The notes under the pieces were generated by a model. The model did no database searches. It was not told the DNA's origin and saw only the letters and a list, made by a program, of their open reading frames with translations. DNA of 23,894 nucleotides from Oscillospiraceae bacterium. Its GTDB lineage: Bacteria; Bacillota; Clostridia; Oscillospirales; Ruminococcaceae. The stretch spans positions 1-23,894 of the forward strand of contig JAFOYK010000179.1 in the NCBI GenBank assembly GCA_017424665.1. The letters are read 5' to 3'. The position numbers and the translations under genes were made by a program. Shown piece by piece: positions 5,925 to 15,070 of this stretch (position 1 is the stretch's first letter; each line of letters begins with the position of its first letter).

Positions 5925-6185
5925 ATGAACGAAGAAAGAAATCTTAGAAAAACCAGAGTCGGTATCGTAGTTAGCGACAAAATGGACAAAACCGTTGTTG
6001 TTAAAGTCGAAGACCGTGTTCAGCACCCCCTTTATAAAAAGATTATTAAGAGAACCGTAAGATTCAAAGCGCATGACGAAAACAACGAATGCGGAATCGG
6101 CGACCGTGTAGAGATCATGGAAACCAGACCTTTGTCCAAAGACAAACGTTGGAGAGTTTCCGAGATCATCGAAAAGGCCAAATAA
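5925..6185 (+). CDS. rpsQ: 30S ribosomal protein S17
   Basis: 86 residues with the OB fold of S17: '[20 protein letters not shown]', '[19 protein letters not shown]' and the motif '[20 protein letters not shown]' near residues 58-77. S17 is a primary binder of the 5' domain of 16S rRNA. The N-terminus 'MNEERN' is typical of Firmicutes. GGGAGG lies upstream at a normal distance. Confidence 0.97.
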   Translation: MNEERNLRKTRVGIVVSDKMDKTVVVKVEDRVQHPLYKKIIKRTVRFKAHDENNECGIGDRVEIMETRPLSKDKRWRVSEIIEKAK

Positions 6186-6217
6186 TTAAGAGTCGGACGG
6201 AAAGGAGGAAATAATCT

Positions 6218-6586
6218 GTGATACAGATGCAATCTCATCTGAAGGTTGCTGATAACACCGGTGCAAAAGAACTTCAGTGCATCCGTGTTCTCGGCGGTAC
6301 CAGAAGAAAATATGCTAACATCGGCGACGTTATCGTAGCTAGTGTTAAAAAAGCAGCTCCCGGCGGCATGGTTAAAAAAGGCGATGTTGTCAAAGCTGTT
6401 ATCGTCCGCTCGGCCAAAGGTGTTCGTCGTGATGACGGCAGCTACATTCGTTTCGACGAAAACGCAGCCGTAATCATCAAAGAAGACAAAAACCCGCGTG
6501 GAACCCGTATCTTTGGACCGGTAGCTCGTGAGCTCCGTGAAAAAGATTACCTTAAAATCCTGAGCCTTGCGCCCGAAGTTCTCTAA
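6218..6586 (+). CDS. rplN: 50S ribosomal protein L14
   Basis: 122 residues, exactly the standard length. It has '[20 protein letters not shown]', '[20 protein letters not shown]' and the C-terminal '[17 protein letters not shown]'. L14 contacts L19 at the subunit interface. The start is GTG at 6218, with GGAGG (6204-6208) nine bases upstream. The next Met (fourth codon) is too far downstream for homologues, which begin M-I-Q. The 32-nt gap after rpsQ is longer than its neighbours. Confidence 0.97.
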   Translation: MIQMQSHLKVADNTGAKELQCIRVLGGTRRKYANIGDVIVASVKKAAPGGMVKKGDVVKAVIVRSAKGVRRDDGSYIRFDENAAVIIKEDKNPRGTRIFGPVARELREKDYLKILSLAPEVL

Positions 6587-6603
6587 GAAGGAGGAAATTG
6601 ACG

Positions 6604-6921
6604 ATGAATAAAGTACACGTAAAAACCGGCGACAAAGTCATCATCATCTCCGGCAGAGATAAAGGCAAAGAAGGCAAGGTACTTGAAGTAAGCCCTTCCG
6701 AAGGCAAAGTTATTGTCGAAGGATGCAACATTGCAACCAAACATGCAAAACCCAGAAGAATGGGTGAGCAGGGTGGTCTTCTTCAGGTTGAAACTGCTAT
6801 CTATGCCTGCAAAGTGATGCTTGTTTGCCCCAAATGCGGCAAAGCAACTAGACTTGCCCACAAAGTTCTTGCTGACGGAACCAAAAAACGTCTTTGCAAG
6901 AAATGCGGCGAAACTTTTTGA
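6604..6921 (+). CDS. rplX: 50S ribosomal protein L24 with C-terminal zinc ribbon
   Basis: 105 residues. An N-terminal KOW motif, 'GDKVIIISGRDKGKEGKVLE', is followed by 'VIVEGCNIATKHAKP', the L24 core. At the C-terminus two CXXC pairs ('CPKCGK' and 'CKKCGE', about 25 residues apart) form a zinc ribbon, an extension seen in many Firmicute L24 proteins. L24 starts 50S assembly on domain I of 23S rRNA. ATG at 6604 is preferred: the Shine-Dalgarno GGAGG is about nine bases away, whereas an in-frame TTG at 6598 would be only about three bases from it. Confidence 0.96.
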   Translation: MNKVHVKTGDKVIIISGRDKGKEGKVLEVSPSEGKVIVEGCNIATKHAKPRRMGEQGGLLQVETAIYACKVMLVCPKCGKATRLAHKVLADGTKKRLCKKCGETF

Positions 6922-6937
6922 GTAAGGAGGAAAACAC

Positions 6938-7477
6938 ATGACTAGACTTAGTGAGTACTACAAAAGCGATGTAGCACCTGCTCTTATGAAGAAGTTTGAA
7001 TACAAAAGCGTCATGCAGATCCCGAAACTCGATAAGATCGTTGTGAACGTTGGCGCTGGCGATTGCAAAGATAACTCCAAAGCAATGGATGCTATTCTTA
7101 AAGACCTTGGTGCTATCACCGGTCAGAAAGCAATCACCTGCAAAGCTAAAAAATCCGTAGCAAACTTCAAACTCCGTGAAGGAATGGTTATCGGTGCAAA
7201 AGTAACCCTTCGTGGTGCTAAAATGTACGAATTCATGGACAGACTTTTCAACATCGCACTTCCGCGTGTTAGAGACTTCCGTGGTATCAATCCTAACGCT
7301 TTCGACGGACGCGGCAACTACAGCCTTGGTCTTAAAGAACAGCTGATCTTCCCGGAGATCGACTATGATAAAATCGAAAAACTTCGTGGTATGAACATTT
7401 GCTTCATCACCACCGCACAGACCGATGAAGAAGCTCGCGAGCTGCTCACTCTTATGGGCGCTCCGTTTGAAAAGTAA
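6938..7477 (+). CDS. rplE: 50S ribosomal protein L5
   Basis: 179 residues. '[20 protein letters not shown]', '[20 protein letters not shown]' and '[20 protein letters not shown]' lead to '[20 protein letters not shown]' and '[17 protein letters not shown]', the complete L5 signature. L5 with 5S rRNA and L18 forms the central protuberance and contacts S13. The C-terminal '[20 protein letters not shown]' is standard. Nothing is unusual. Confidence 0.98.
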   Translation: MTRLSEYYKSDVAPALMKKFEYKSVMQIPKLDKIVVNVGAGDCKDNSKAMDAILKDLGAITGQKAITCKAKKSVANFKLREGMVIGAKVTLRGAKMYEFMDRLFNIALPRVRDFRGINPNAFDGRGNYSLGLKEQLIFPEIDYDKIEKLRGMNICFITTAQTDEEARELLTLMGAPFEK

Positions 7478-7495
7478 GATAGGAGGATATAAAAC

Positions 7496-7681
7496 ATGGC
7501 AAAAATGTCTATGAAGGTCAAACAGAAAGCAGAACCTAAGTTCTCTACCAGAGCTTACACCCGCTGCAAAATCTGTGGCAGACCCCACGCCTATCTTCGC
7601 AAATTTGGTATTTGCCGTATCTGCTTCAGAGAACTTGCTTACAAAGGTGAGATCCCTGGCGTAAAGAAGGCAAGCTGGTAA
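7496..7681 (+). CDS. rpsN: 30S ribosomal protein S14, zinc-binding (type Z)
   Basis: 61 residues, the short zinc form (also called rpsZ). Two CXXC pairs are visible, 'CKICGR' at residues 24-29 and 'CRICFREL' from residue 40, with '[10 protein letters not shown]' and '[10 protein letters not shown]' matching the family. The longer Zn-free S14 used under zinc limitation is about 89-101 residues and is not in this window. S14 sits in the 30S head. The 28-nt gap to rpsH contains AAAGGAGG. Confidence 0.97.
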   Translation: MAKMSMKVKQKAEPKFSTRAYTRCKICGRPHAYLRKFGICRICFRELAYKGEIPGVKKASW

Positions 7682-7709
7682 CTTATAGAGAACAAAGGAG
7701 GTTTGAGGA

Positions 7710-8108
7710 ATGCATATCACCGATACTGTCGCTGACTTGCTGACCCGCATCAGAAACGCGAATTCCGCTAAGCATGATACCGTCGATGTTCCCGCTTCTA
7801 ACATGAAAAAAGCAATTACCCAGATCCTTCTCGATGAAGGTTACATCAAAGGTTACCAGGTAATTGAAGATGGAAAACAGGGAATCATCCACATCACGCT
7901 CAAATACGGCGCAAATAAAACCCCGGTAATCACAGGCCTTCGCAGGGTTTCCAAACCCGGCCTGCGCATTTACACTAACGTTGAGGAAATGCCCAAAGTT
8001 CTTAAAGGCCTTGGTGTCGCAATTCTTTCCACCAATAAAGGAATCATGACCGACAAACAGGCACGTAAAGAGAACGTTGGCGGCGAAGTCCTTGCGTTCA
8101 TTTGGTAA
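7710..8108 (+). CDS. rpsH: 30S ribosomal protein S8
   Basis: 132 residues. '[20 protein letters not shown]', '[20 protein letters not shown]' and the C-terminal '[20 protein letters not shown]' followed by 'EVLAFIW' are diagnostic. S8 binds helix 21 of 16S rRNA. In E. coli it is the translational repressor of the spc operon, acting near rplE. I did not identify a comparable site here. Confidence 0.98.
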   Translation: MHITDTVADLLTRIRNANSAKHDTVDVPASNMKKAITQILLDEGYIKGYQVIEDGKQGIIHITLKYGANKTPVITGLRRVSKPGLRIYTNVEEMPKVLKGLGVAILSTNKGIMTDKQARKENVGGEVLAFIW

Positions 8109-8124
8109 GAAGGAGGGAAACTGA

Positions 8125-8670
8125 ATGTCTCGTATCGGTAAAAAACCGATTGCTATACCGGCAGGCGTTGAAGTCAAAATCGACGGAAACGTTGTAGAGG
8201 TAAAGGGTAATAACGGTACCCTTAAACAGAGCTTTCGACCTGAGATCAAAATCGAAGTCGAAAACGGCGAGATCATCGTGTCCCGCCCTGATGATACTAA
8301 GGAAATGAGAAGCCTTCACGGCCTTACCAGAACCCTTGTATCCAACATGGTAACCGGTGTATCCACCGGTTTCACCAAAGAGCTTGAAATCAACGGTGTT
8401 GGTTATAAAGCAGTTAAAGAAGGAACCAACCTTGTTATGAACCTTGGTTATTCCCACCAGGTCATCATCCCTGAACACGATGGTGTAACTTTTGATGTTC
8501 CTGCACTTAACAAAGTTATTGTTAAAGGCGCTGACAAACAGGTTGTTGGTCAGATCGCAGCAGAGATCAGAGGCAAACGTCCGCCCGAACCTTACAAAGG
8601 CAAAGGTATTAAATATGTAGGCGAAACCATTATCCGCAAGGAAGGTAAAGCCGGTAAAGGTAAAAAATAA
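8125..8670 (+). CDS. rplF: 50S ribosomal protein L6
   Basis: 181 residues made of two similar domains. It opens '[20 protein letters not shown]', contains '[19 protein letters not shown]', and ends with the signature '[16 protein letters not shown]' and a lysine/glycine-rich tail. L6 lies near the sarcin-ricin loop and the factor-binding site. GAAGGAGGG precedes the ATG by a standard distance. Confidence 0.98.
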   Translation: MSRIGKKPIAIPAGVEVKIDGNVVEVKGNNGTLKQSFRPEIKIEVENGEIIVSRPDDTKEMRSLHGLTRTLVSNMVTGVSTGFTKELEINGVGYKAVKEGTNLVMNLGYSHQVIIPEHDGVTFDVPALNKVIVKGADKQVVGQIAAEIRGKRPPEPYKGKGIKYVGETIIRKEGKAGKGKK

Positions 8671-8686
8671 GAAGGAGTGAAAAAAC

Positions 8687-9046
8687 ATGGTATCTAAAGC
8701 TGATAAAAACGCAGCACGTGTTAAAAGACACTACCGCGTAAGAAACAAAATCAGCGGAACCGCTGAAAGACCGCGTCTTAATGTTTTCCGCTCCGCTAAA
8801 CACATTTACGCTCAGATCATTGATGACGTAAACGGAGTTACTCTTGCAGCAGCTTCCACCACCGAAAAATCTTTCGAGAACTACGGCGGCAACAAAGAAG
8901 CAGCTAAAGAGATCGGTAAACTCGTAGCTCAGAGAGCTATCGAAAAAGGCATCACTTGTGTTGTTTTCGACAGAAGTGGTTACCTTTATCACGGACGTGT
9001 TAAAGAACTTGCAGAAGGTGCCCGCGAGGGTGGACTTCAATTCTAA
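8687..9046 (+). CDS. rplR: 50S ribosomal protein L18
   Basis: 119 residues. A basic N-terminus leads into '[20 protein letters not shown]' and '[20 protein letters not shown]', with the C-terminal '[20 protein letters not shown]' and 'AREGGLQF', all standard L18. It binds 5S rRNA with L5. The Shine-Dalgarno GAAGGAG is a little weaker than in the neighbours, though the spacing is normal. Confidence 0.98.
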   Translation: MVSKADKNAARVKRHYRVRNKISGTAERPRLNVFRSAKHIYAQIIDDVNGVTLAAASTTEKSFENYGGNKEAAKEIGKLVAQRAIEKGITCVVFDRSGYLYHGRVKELAEGAREGGLQF

Positions 9047-9060
9047 GAAGGAGGATACAG

Positions 9061-9561
9061 ATGGCTTTAATCGATGCTTCTAAACTCGATCTTGTTGAAA
9101 AGGTCGTAGCAATAAACCGCGTATCCAAAACCGTCAAAGGCGGACGTGTTATGAAGTTCAGCGCTCTCGTAGTAGTTGGCGACCAGAACGGAACCATTGG
9201 TTTCGGAATGGGCAAATCTAACGAAGTTCCGGACGCAATCCGCAAAGGTATTGAAGACGCAAAGAAAAATCTTAAACACATTACCCTCAAAGGAACCACC
9301 ATTCCTCACGAGGTTATCGGTAAATTCGGCGCTGGCGAAGTACTTATGAAACCGGCTCCTAAAGGTACCGGTGTTATCGCAGGCGGCGCAGTTCGTGCCG
9401 TTATGGAAGCAGCAGGCATCAAGGACGTTCGTACCAAATGCCTTCGTTCCAACAATCCTTGCAACGTAGTTTCTGCCACCATGCAGGGCCTGCTTTCTCT
9501 CCGTGATGCGGAGCAGGTAGCAGCAGTCCGCGGCAAAACCGTTGAAGAAATCTACGGTTAA
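9061..9561 (+). CDS. rpsE: 30S ribosomal protein S5
   Basis: 166 residues. The double-stranded RNA binding-like domain has '[20 protein letters not shown]' and '[20 protein letters not shown]'. The second domain has '[20 protein letters not shown]' and '[18 protein letters not shown]'. S5 contributes to decoding fidelity and the mRNA entry helicase with S3 and S4. The loop around '[12 protein letters not shown]' is where spectinomycin-resistance changes map in other bacteria; it looks wild-type. Confidence 0.98.
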   Translation: MALIDASKLDLVEKVVAINRVSKTVKGGRVMKFSALVVVGDQNGTIGFGMGKSNEVPDAIRKGIEDAKKNLKHITLKGTTIPHEVIGKFGAGEVLMKPAPKGTGVIAGGAVRAVMEAAGIKDVRTKCLRSNNPCNVVSATMQGLLSLRDAEQVAAVRGKTVEEIYG

Positions 9562-9578
9562 GGAGGAAAACAGTTAAA

Positions 9579-9758
9579 ATGCTTAAAATCAAACTTGTAA
9601 AAGGTTTCATCCACAAGAAAGATGATCAGATCGCAACTGCAATCTCCCTTGGCCTCCGCAAAATTGGTGCGGAAACCCTTCAGCCCGACAATGCAGCAAC
9701 CCGCGGCAAAATCGCTAAGATTGCTCACATGGTCGAGGTCACCGAAGTAGAAGAATAA
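9579..9758 (+). CDS. rpmD: 50S ribosomal protein L30
   Basis: 59 residues. The ATG at 9579 follows AAGGAGG (9560-9566) with 12 bases between. The product starts '[17 protein letters not shown]', continues '[20 protein letters not shown]' and ends '[16 protein letters not shown]', the L30 signature. It is one of the smallest genes of the operon and sits between rpsE and rplO as in other bacteria. Confidence 0.96.
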   Translation: MLKIKLVKGFIHKKDDQIATAISLGLRKIGAETLQPDNAATRGKIAKIAHMVEVTEVEE

Positions 9759-9772
9759 GGAGGTGCACCGAT

Positions 9773-10213
9773 ATGAAACTTCATGAACTTGCTCCGGCAC
9801 CCGGCGCAAATACCGAAAGCTACCGCAGAGGTAGAGGCCACGGTTCCGGCAACGGCAAAACCGCTGGTAAAGGTCATAAAGGTCAGAAAGCCCGTTCCGG
9901 CGGCTCCATCCGTCCCGGATTCGAAGGCGGCCAGATGCCTCTCCAGAGACAGATCCCTAAACGTGGTTTCAAAAACATTTTCGCTAAAGAATATGCAATT
10001 GTTAACGTTGGCGATCTTGAAATCTTTGAGAACGGCACTGTTGTAAACGGCGAAGCACTTGTTGCAGCAGGTCTTCTCAAAAAGACTCTTGATGGAGTCA
10101 AAGTTCTCGGCAACGGCGAGCTCACCAAACAGCTCACTGTTGAAGTAGCTGCTTTCTCTGAGTCTGCTAAGCAGAAAATCGAGGAGGTTGGCGGAAAGGC
10201 CGAGGTGAAATAA
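9773..10213 (+). CDS. rplO: 50S ribosomal protein L15
   Basis: 146 residues. The Gly/Arg-rich N-terminus has '[20 protein letters not shown]' and '[20 protein letters not shown]', the L15 signature; the C-terminal globular domain ends '[18 protein letters not shown]'. L15 is a late-assembly protein of domain II. The stop is only two bases before the secY ATG, and the secY Shine-Dalgarno lies inside this gene, so secY translation probably depends on rplO. Confidence 0.98.
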   Translation: MKLHELAPAPGANTESYRRGRGHGSGNGKTAGKGHKGQKARSGGSIRPGFEGGQMPLQRQIPKRGFKNIFAKEYAIVNVGDLEIFENGTVVNGEALVAAGLLKKTLDGVKVLGNGELTKQLTVEVAAFSESAKQKIEEVGGKAEVK

Positions 10214-10215
10214 AG

Positions 10216-11511
10216 ATGTTTGATGTCTTCAAGAATGCTTGGAAAGTAGAGGATATCCGCGAAAAACTTCTTTACACTCTCCTTATTATTGTCATTTTCC
10301 GTCTTGGCGCTGCAATTCCGGTTCCTTTCCTTGATGCATCCGCACTTTCTGCGATGTTCGGTGCAAACTCCGGTAACCTTCTCGGTTATCTGAACATGCT
10401 CACCGGTGGTGCACTTTCCATGGCAACCGTTTTTGCACTTTCCATTTCGCCTTACATCACCGCTTCTATCGTAATTCAGCTTCTCACCATTGCAATTCCT
10501 GCACTTGAGAAACTTGCGAAAGAAGGCAACGAAGGCAAAAAGAAGATCAACATGATCACTCGTTGCTCCACCGTTGCTCTTGCTCTGATTCAGGCATATG
10601 CATACTATGTAACCCTCAAAGGTTACAACGCAGTTGCAACTTTTGACAATACTTGGGAAAATGTACTCGTAGTCGTAACTATCCTGTTCATGTTCACCGC
10701 CGGTTCCATGCTCGTTATGTGGCTCGGCGAGAGAATCGATGAAAAAGGTATCGGAAACGGTATTTCCATGATCCTTTTTGCCGGTATCGTATCCGGTGGT
10801 CCCAGACTTGTTTCTACTCTCTGGTACTACCTCACCCTCGGCGAAGTAAAATATTACTTCTTCGTTCCGGCACTTGTCATCATCTTTGTTTTGCTTATTG
10901 CATTTATCGTTCTTTTCAACCAGGCTGAACGCCGTATTCCTGTTCAGTACGCAAAACGCGTTGTTGGACGTAAACAGTACGGTGGCCAGTCCAGCCACAT
11001 TCCGGTTAAAGTAACCATGGCAGGTGTTCTCCCGATCATCTTTGCGGGTGCACTTCTTGCCATCCCCGCAACCATCGAGGCATTTGTAAAAGTAGAAGAA
11101 GGTTCCTTCTGGGCCGGTTTCTTCAACATGTTTGACCAGACTCACTGGCTCTACTCTGTTCTTTACTTTGTTCTCATCGTTGCTTTCAGCTATTTCTATA
11201 TTGCAATTCAGTACAATCCTACTGAGATGGCAAATAACCTTCAGAAGAACAACGGTGCAATCCCCGGAATTCGTCCCGGTAAACCTACCGCAGACTTCAT
11301 TTCCAGAATCATCGGAAAAATCACCTTCATCGGTGCAATGTTCCTCGGCGTTATTGCTCTTCTCCCCACCATCATCGGTGCTGTTTCCGGCATCCAGGGC
11401 GTAACCATCGGTGGTACCACTGTTATCATCGTTGTTTCCGTAGCTCTTGAGACCGCAAGATCTCTTGAATCCATGATGATGATGAGACATTACAAAGGAT
11501 TTCTTGAATAA
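10216..11511 (+). CDS. secY: Preprotein translocase subunit SecY
   Basis: 431 residues with ten hydrophobic segments. Conserved stretches include 'FRLGAAIPVPFLDASALSAM' near the N-terminus, 'LGERIDEKGIGNGISMILFA' (about residues 170-190), 'QSSHIPVKVTMAGVLPIIFA' (about residues 256-275) and 'IQYNPTEMANNLQKNNGAIP', whose cytoplasmic loop contacts ribosome and SecA. SecY is the channel of the Sec pathway. SecE, SecG and SecA are not in the window. The position between rplO and adk is the standard one. Confidence 0.98.
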   Translation: MFDVFKNAWKVEDIREKLLYTLLIIVIFRLGAAIPVPFLDASALSAMFGANSGNLLGYLNMLTGGALSMATVFALSISPYITASIVIQLLTIAIPALEKLAKEGNEGKKKINMITRCSTVALALIQAYAYYVTLKGYNAVATFDNTWENVLVVVTILFMFTAGSMLVMWLGERIDEKGIGNGISMILFAGIVSGGPRLVSTLWYYLTLGEVKYYFFVPALVIIFVLLIAFIVLFNQAERRIPVQYAKRVVGRKQYGGQSSHIPVKVTMAGVLPIIFAGALLAIPATIEAFVKVEEGSFWAGFFNMFDQTHWLYSVLYFVLIVAFSYFYIAIQYNPTEMANNLQKNNGAIPGIRPGKPTADFISRIIGKITFIGAMFLGVIALLPTIIGAVSGIQGVTIGGTTVIIVVSVALETARSLESMMMMRHYKGFLE

Positions 11512-11529
11512 TTAATAGGAGGTATATCC

Positions 11530-12162
11530 ATGAATCTTATTCTTCTTGGAGCTCCTGGTGCAGGAAAAGGAACTCAGGCCGAAATTCTTAAAGAGAAACT
11601 CGCAATTCCGACCATCAGCACAGGCAATATCCTGCGTGAGGCAGTAAAAAACGAAACTCCGCTTGGACTTGAAGCAAAAGGATACATGGAATCCGGAAAA
11701 CTTGTTCCGGATGCTCTTGTTATCTCCATCATCGAGGAGCGCCTTACTAAGGACGACTGCAAGAACGGTTTTATTCTTGACGGTTTTCCCCGCACCATTC
11801 CTCAGGCAGAAGCCCTGCAGGAAGGCGGCGTAAGAATTGACAAAGCACTCGAAATTGCCGTTTCCGACGATGCAATCGTTGCTCGTCTTTCCGGCAGAAG
11901 AGTTTGCTCCGGTTGCGGCGCTCCCTACCATATGATTTCCTGTCCTCCTCCTGCTGATAACATCTGCCCCAAATGCGGCGCAGAAATTATCACCAGAAAG
12001 GACGATCTTCCCGAAACCATTAAACACCGCCTCGATGTTTATCATGAACAGACCGAGCCGCTTAAAGGTTTCTATGGAGATCAAGGCAAGCTTGCAGTAG
12101 TCAACGGCGAGAACGGAATTGAAGAAACCACTCGTCTTGCGCTGGAAGCTCTGGGGGTCTAA
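11530..12162 (+). CDS. adk: Adenylate kinase (zinc-containing lid)
   Basis: 210 residues. The P-loop 'GAPGAGKGT' is at residues 7-15 and the AMP-binding segment 'STGNILREAVKN' follows. 'GFILDGFPRTIPQAEAL' is the family signature. The lid carries four Cys, C126, C129, C146 and C149 (CX2C-X16-CX2C), which bind zinc in Gram-positive enzymes. The enzyme catalyses ATP + AMP to 2 ADP. With DUF62 proteins downstream releasing adenosine, adk could take part in recycling, but its place here is conserved and unrelated. Confidence 0.98.
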   Translation: MNLILLGAPGAGKGTQAEILKEKLAIPTISTGNILREAVKNETPLGLEAKGYMESGKLVPDALVISIIEERLTKDDCKNGFILDGFPRTIPQAEALQEGGVRIDKALEIAVSDDAIVARLSGRRVCSGCGAPYHMISCPPPADNICPKCGAEIITRKDDLPETIKHRLDVYHEQTEPLKGFYGDQGKLAVVNGENGIEETTRLALEALGV

Positions 12163-12165
12163 ATC

Positions 12166-12915
12166 ATGGTGATTCTTAAACCCGCAAGTGCGATCAAAAA
12201 GATGCGTGAAGCCGGAAGACTTTCGGCTCTCGCTCTTAAGGTCGGCGGCGAGGCAGTTAAACCCGGCGTAACAACCGCCGAGATTGACAAAGTTATTTAT
12301 GATTTCATCATGAGTCAAGGGGCAACCCCCTCGTTCCTGAATTTATACGGTTTTCCCGCCAGCGCATGCATCTCTGTAAACGATGAACTTATCCACGGTA
12401 TCCCCGGAAACAGGGTTATTAAAGAAGGAGACATTGTTTCAATAGACGTCGGTGCATGCCTGGATGGTTACCACGGCGACAACGCTGCAACTTTTGTAGC
12501 GGGCGAAGCTTCCGAAGAAGCTCAAAAGCTTCTTGACTTTACCAAACAAAGCCTTTATAAAGGAATAGAAATGGCAGTCGTCGGAAACAGAGTCGGAGAT
12601 ATCTCCAACGCCGTACAAACTTACTGCGAAGAGCGCGGCTATTCCGTTGTCCGCGAATTTGTCGGGCACGGCATTGGCCGCAGCGTTCATGAAGATCCGG
12701 AAGTTCCGAATTTCGGCGCGGCTGGTCATGGACCCAGGCTGGTGAACGGAATGTGCATCGCCATTGAGCCAATGATAAATGCCGGAACAAGGTTTGTATC
12801 AACGGATTCCAATGGCTGGACAGTAAGAACCAAAGATGGCAAGCTTTCTGCCCATTTTGAGCACACCATCGCAATTACGGATAACGGTCCGATTATTCTG
12901 ACCGACCCGGACTGA
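12166..12915 (+). CDS. map: Methionine aminopeptidase, type I
   Basis: 249 residues, pita-bread fold. The five metal ligands are visible: D94 and D105 ('IDVGACLDGYHGDN'), H168 ('GHGIGRSVHEDP'), E201 ('CIAIEPMI') and E232 ('FEHTIAI'). H76 or a near neighbour in 'NDELIHGIPG' is the usual substrate-binding His. The enzyme removes the initiator Met from nascent chains at the ribosome. It starts three bases after adk and has no strong Shine-Dalgarno of its own ('GGGGGTC' in the adk tail is the best), suggesting coupling. Confidence 0.97.
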   Translation: MVILKPASAIKKMREAGRLSALALKVGGEAVKPGVTTAEIDKVIYDFIMSQGATPSFLNLYGFPASACISVNDELIHGIPGNRVIKEGDIVSIDVGACLDGYHGDNAATFVAGEASEEAQKLLDFTKQSLYKGIEMAVVGNRVGDISNAVQTYCEERGYSVVREFVGHGIGRSVHEDPEVPNFGAAGHGPRLVNGMCIAIEPMINAGTRFVSTDSNGWTVRTKDGKLSAHFEHTIAITDNGPIILTDPD

Positions 12916-12926
12916 TGAGGTGAAAA

Positions 12927-13175
12927 ATGCTCGGACAGGTAGTTTTGTCAAAAGCGGGTAAAGACCGCGGCAGTTTCTACGCAATAGTGCTTGAGGATGA
13001 AGAATTTGCATTTATTGCCGACGGCAGACTCCGCAAAGTCGAAAAACCCAAACGCAAGCGTAAAAAACATCTTGCTCCAACCAAAACGGTTTTGGAAAAA
13101 GATGCACTCGAAACTAACGGAAAGCTCATCACTGCGCTTTCTAAATTCAACAAAATTGACGAGGGAGGGAATTAA
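12927..13175 (+). CDS. KOW domain RNA-binding protein (L14e-like)
   Basis: 82 residues. The N-terminal half '[20 protein letters not shown]' fits the KOW/SH3-like fold of the L14e/L6e-like proteins found between map and infA in many Firmicutes. The middle '[17 protein letters not shown]' is strongly basic and would bind RNA. The C-terminal 30 residues are polar. The role is not established; location and basicity suggest a ribosome- or translation-linked job. GAGGTG precedes the ATG, and the stop is two bases before the infA start. Confidence 0.88.
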   Translation: MLGQVVLSKAGKDRGSFYAIVLEDEEFAFIADGRLRKVEKPKRKRKKHLAPTKTVLEKDALETNGKLITALSKFNKIDEGGN

Positions 13176-13177
13176 GC

Positions 13178-13396
13178 TTGGCCAAAGAAGATGTAATTGA
13201 AATCGAGGGTACTGTTGTGGACTCCCTTCCCAACGCCCAGTTCAAGGTCGAGTTGCCCAACGGCCACCAAATTTTAGCTCATATCTCCGGTAAACTCAGA
13301 ATGAACTACATTCGAATCCTTCCCGGAGACAAGGTAACGGTTGAAATGTCGCCTTATGACCTTACCAAAGGGCGCATTACTTGGCGATCTAAGTGA
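13178..13396 (+). CDS. infA: Translation initiation factor IF-1
   Basis: 72 residues, the exact usual length, with an S1-type OB fold: '[20 protein letters not shown]', '[20 protein letters not shown]' and '[20 protein letters not shown]' then 'GRITWRSK'. The start is TTG at 13178, chosen because homologues begin M-A-K-E-D and GAGGGAGG (13161-13168) is at the right distance. IF-1 blocks the A site during initiation. The Shine-Dalgarno lies inside the preceding KOW gene. Confidence 0.97.
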   Translation: MAKEDVIEIEGTVVDSLPNAQFKVELPNGHQILAHISGKLRMNYIRILPGDKVTVEMSPYDLTKGRITWRSK

Positions 13397-13411
13397 TAAG
13401 GAGGTATATCT

Positions 13412-13525
13412 ATGAAAGTCAGACCTTCCGTAAAACCCATCTGTGAAAAATGCAAAATCATCAGACGCAAAGGCCGTCTTATGGTTATCTGCTCCAATCC
13501 TAAACACAAACAGCGTCAGGGCTGA
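13412..13525 (+). CDS. rpmJ: 50S ribosomal protein L36, zinc form
   Basis: 37 residues. '[20 protein letters not shown]' is followed by '[17 protein letters not shown]'. The zinc ligands C11, C14, C27 and H32 (CX2C-X12-CX4H) are present, so this is the zinc-binding type. GGAGG at 13400-13404 precedes the ATG. L36 is the smallest protein in the operon and lies in its standard place between infA and rpsM. Confidence 0.97.
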   Translation: MKVRPSVKPICEKCKIIRRKGRLMVICSNPKHKQRQG

Positions 13526-13554
13526 TTAACTAAAACGGAGGTGCAACAAAGTCT

Positions 13555-13923
13555 ATGGCTCGTATAGCTGGTATTGACCTGCCGAAGAATAAGAGAATCG
13601 ACATCGCTCTCACTTATATCTACGGTATCGGCCGCACAACCGCTTCTAAGATCATTGCGGATACTGAAATTGATCCTACTATTCGTGTAAAAGATCTTTC
13701 CGAAGATGATGCTACTAAATTGCGTGAGTACATCGACAAAAACATCGAGGTAGAAGGCGACCTTCGCCGTGCTACCGCACTTGATATTAAACGTCTTGTA
13801 GAAATTGGTTGCTATCGTGGTCTTCGCCACAGAAAAGGTCTCCCCGTTCGCGGTCAGAGAACCAAAACCAACGCAAGAACCCGCAAAGGTCCCAAGAAGA
13901 CCATTGCTAACAAGAAGAAATAA
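13555..13923 (+). CDS. rpsM: 30S ribosomal protein S13
   Basis: 122 residues. '[20 protein letters not shown]' and '[14 protein letters not shown]' form the helix-two-turn-helix start. The C-terminal signature '[20 protein letters not shown]' precedes the basic tail '[17 protein letters not shown]' that reaches the P-site tRNA. S13 makes bridges B1a and B1b. The Shine-Dalgarno (GGAGG, 13537-13541) is 13 bases from the ATG, longer than elsewhere in this operon. Confidence 0.98.
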   Translation: MARIAGIDLPKNKRIDIALTYIYGIGRTTASKIIADTEIDPTIRVKDLSEDDATKLREYIDKNIEVEGDLRRATALDIKRLVEIGCYRGLRHRKGLPVRGQRTKTNARTRKGPKKTIANKKK

Positions 13924-13939
13924 GAGGGAGGATTAAGAC

Positions 13940-14341
13940 ATGCCGAAAGCAAATGCTAAAAAAGCAATTACTCGTCGTCGCCGCGAGAAAAAGAATATTG
14001 AACGTGGCGCAGCACATATCCAGTCCACCTTCAATAACACTATCGTTACCATCACCGATGTTCGCGGCAACGCTCTTTCCTGGGCTTCCGCAGGTGGCCT
14101 CGGTTTCCGTGGTTCCAGAAAATCCACTCCTTACGCAGCTCAGACTGCAGCAGAAACTGCAGCAAAAGCAGCAATGGAGCACGGCCTTAAAACCGTTGAA
14201 GTTTTCGTAAAAGGTCCCGGTTCCGGTCGTGAAGCAGCAATCCGTGCTCTTCAGGCAGCAGGACTCGAAGTAACTATGATCAAAGACGTTACTCCTGTTC
14301 CCCACAACGGATGCCGTCCGCCCAAACGTCGCCGCGTATAA
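13940..14341 (+). CDS. rpsK: 30S ribosomal protein S11
   Basis: 133 residues. '[20 protein letters not shown]' and '[20 protein letters not shown]' are conserved core segments, and the end '[19 protein letters not shown]' is the S11 signature. S11 lies on the 30S platform near the E-site and the mRNA exit. The first 25 residues are rich in Lys and Arg ('[14 protein letters not shown]'), a normal Firmicute feature. Confidence 0.98.
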   Translation: MPKANAKKAITRRRREKKNIERGAAHIQSTFNNTIVTITDVRGNALSWASAGGLGFRGSRKSTPYAAQTAAETAAKAAMEHGLKTVEVFVKGPGSGREAAIRALQAAGLEVTMIKDVTPVPHNGCRPPKRRRV

Positions 14342-14378
14342 TAGTGGTATTCTGAAATTATTGGAGGTGTAAAAACAC

Positions 14379-15005
14379 ATGGCAAGATATACAGGTTCTG
14401 TATGCAGACTCTGCCGCCGCGAAGGCAAAAAGCTCTTCCTCAAAGGCGAAAGATGCTATGGTCCTAAATGCGCACTCAGCCGCAGAGCTTATGCTCCTGG
14501 CCAGCACGGTCAGGGCCGTAAAAAGATCTCTGAATACGGTCTTCAGCTTCGCGCAAAACAGCAGGCAAAGAGATACTATGGTGTTCTTGAAAGCCAGTTC
14601 GAACATTATTTCGAACTCGCCAGCAAACAGGCTGGTCAGGCTGGTGAAAACCTTCTCAGAATTCTCGAAAGCCGTCTCGACAACGTTGTTTACCGTGCAG
14701 GTCTTGCTTCTTCCAGAAAAGAAGCTCGCCAGCTCGTAAGACACGGTCACTATACCCTTAATGGCCACAAAGCCAACATCCCTTCCATCCTGCTCAAAGC
14801 CGGTGACGTTATTGCTGTAACCGACAAGAGCCGTCAGAACGAAAAACTCAAAGCAGTTGTAGAAGCAAACTCTGCACATCCCGTTCCTTCCTGGATCGAT
14901 TTCGATGCAGAAAAACTCACTGCTAAGATCAATCAGCTTCCTAACCGTGAAGACATCGATCTTGACGTTGAAGAACACCTGATCGTTGAGTTGTACTCCA
15001 AATAA
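14379..15005 (+). CDS. rpsD: 30S ribosomal protein S4, zinc-binding form
   Basis: 208 residues. The N-terminus holds C9, C12, C26 and C31, the spacing of the zinc site in Thermus S4; many Firmicute S4 proteins lack it. '[20 protein letters not shown]' is the family signature and an S4 RNA-binding domain follows ('[20 protein letters not shown]', '[20 protein letters not shown]'). S4 starts 30S assembly. In E. coli S4 represses the alpha operon and in Bacillus its own separate gene. No pseudoknot was identified in the 37-nt gap upstream. Confidence 0.97.
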   Translation: MARYTGSVCRLCRREGKKLFLKGERCYGPKCALSRRAYAPGQHGQGRKKISEYGLQLRAKQQAKRYYGVLESQFEHYFELASKQAGQAGENLLRILESRLDNVVYRAGLASSRKEARQLVRHGHYTLNGHKANIPSILLKAGDVIAVTDKSRQNEKLKAVVEANSAHPVPSWIDFDAEKLTAKINQLPNREDIDLDVEEHLIVELYSK

Positions 15006-15070
15006 TTAATTGGTAGGAACTGACAGGGGAATGCGAAACAGGGCTTTAAGCCCACATAGGAGGGATTTAG
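15006..15070 (+). promoter_or_regulatory. rpsD-rpoA spacer
   Basis: This 65-nt gap is the second longest inside the superoperon. It contains a small symmetric element (GGGC 15041-15044, GCCC 15050-15053) just before the rpoA Shine-Dalgarno AGGAGGG, and a purine-rich stretch. I see no convincing promoter hexamers or T-run. A weak mRNA structure controlling rpoA translation is possible. Confidence 0.25.

Noticed and set aside
9883..11490. 535-residue minus-strand ORF opposite rplO and secY
   Set aside because: Shadow of strongly biased codon use on the plus strand; no membrane or domain pattern and no start signal, while secY on the other strand is certain. The same holds for the long minus-strand frames opposite rplC/rplD, rplB/rpsS and the ABC ATPase.
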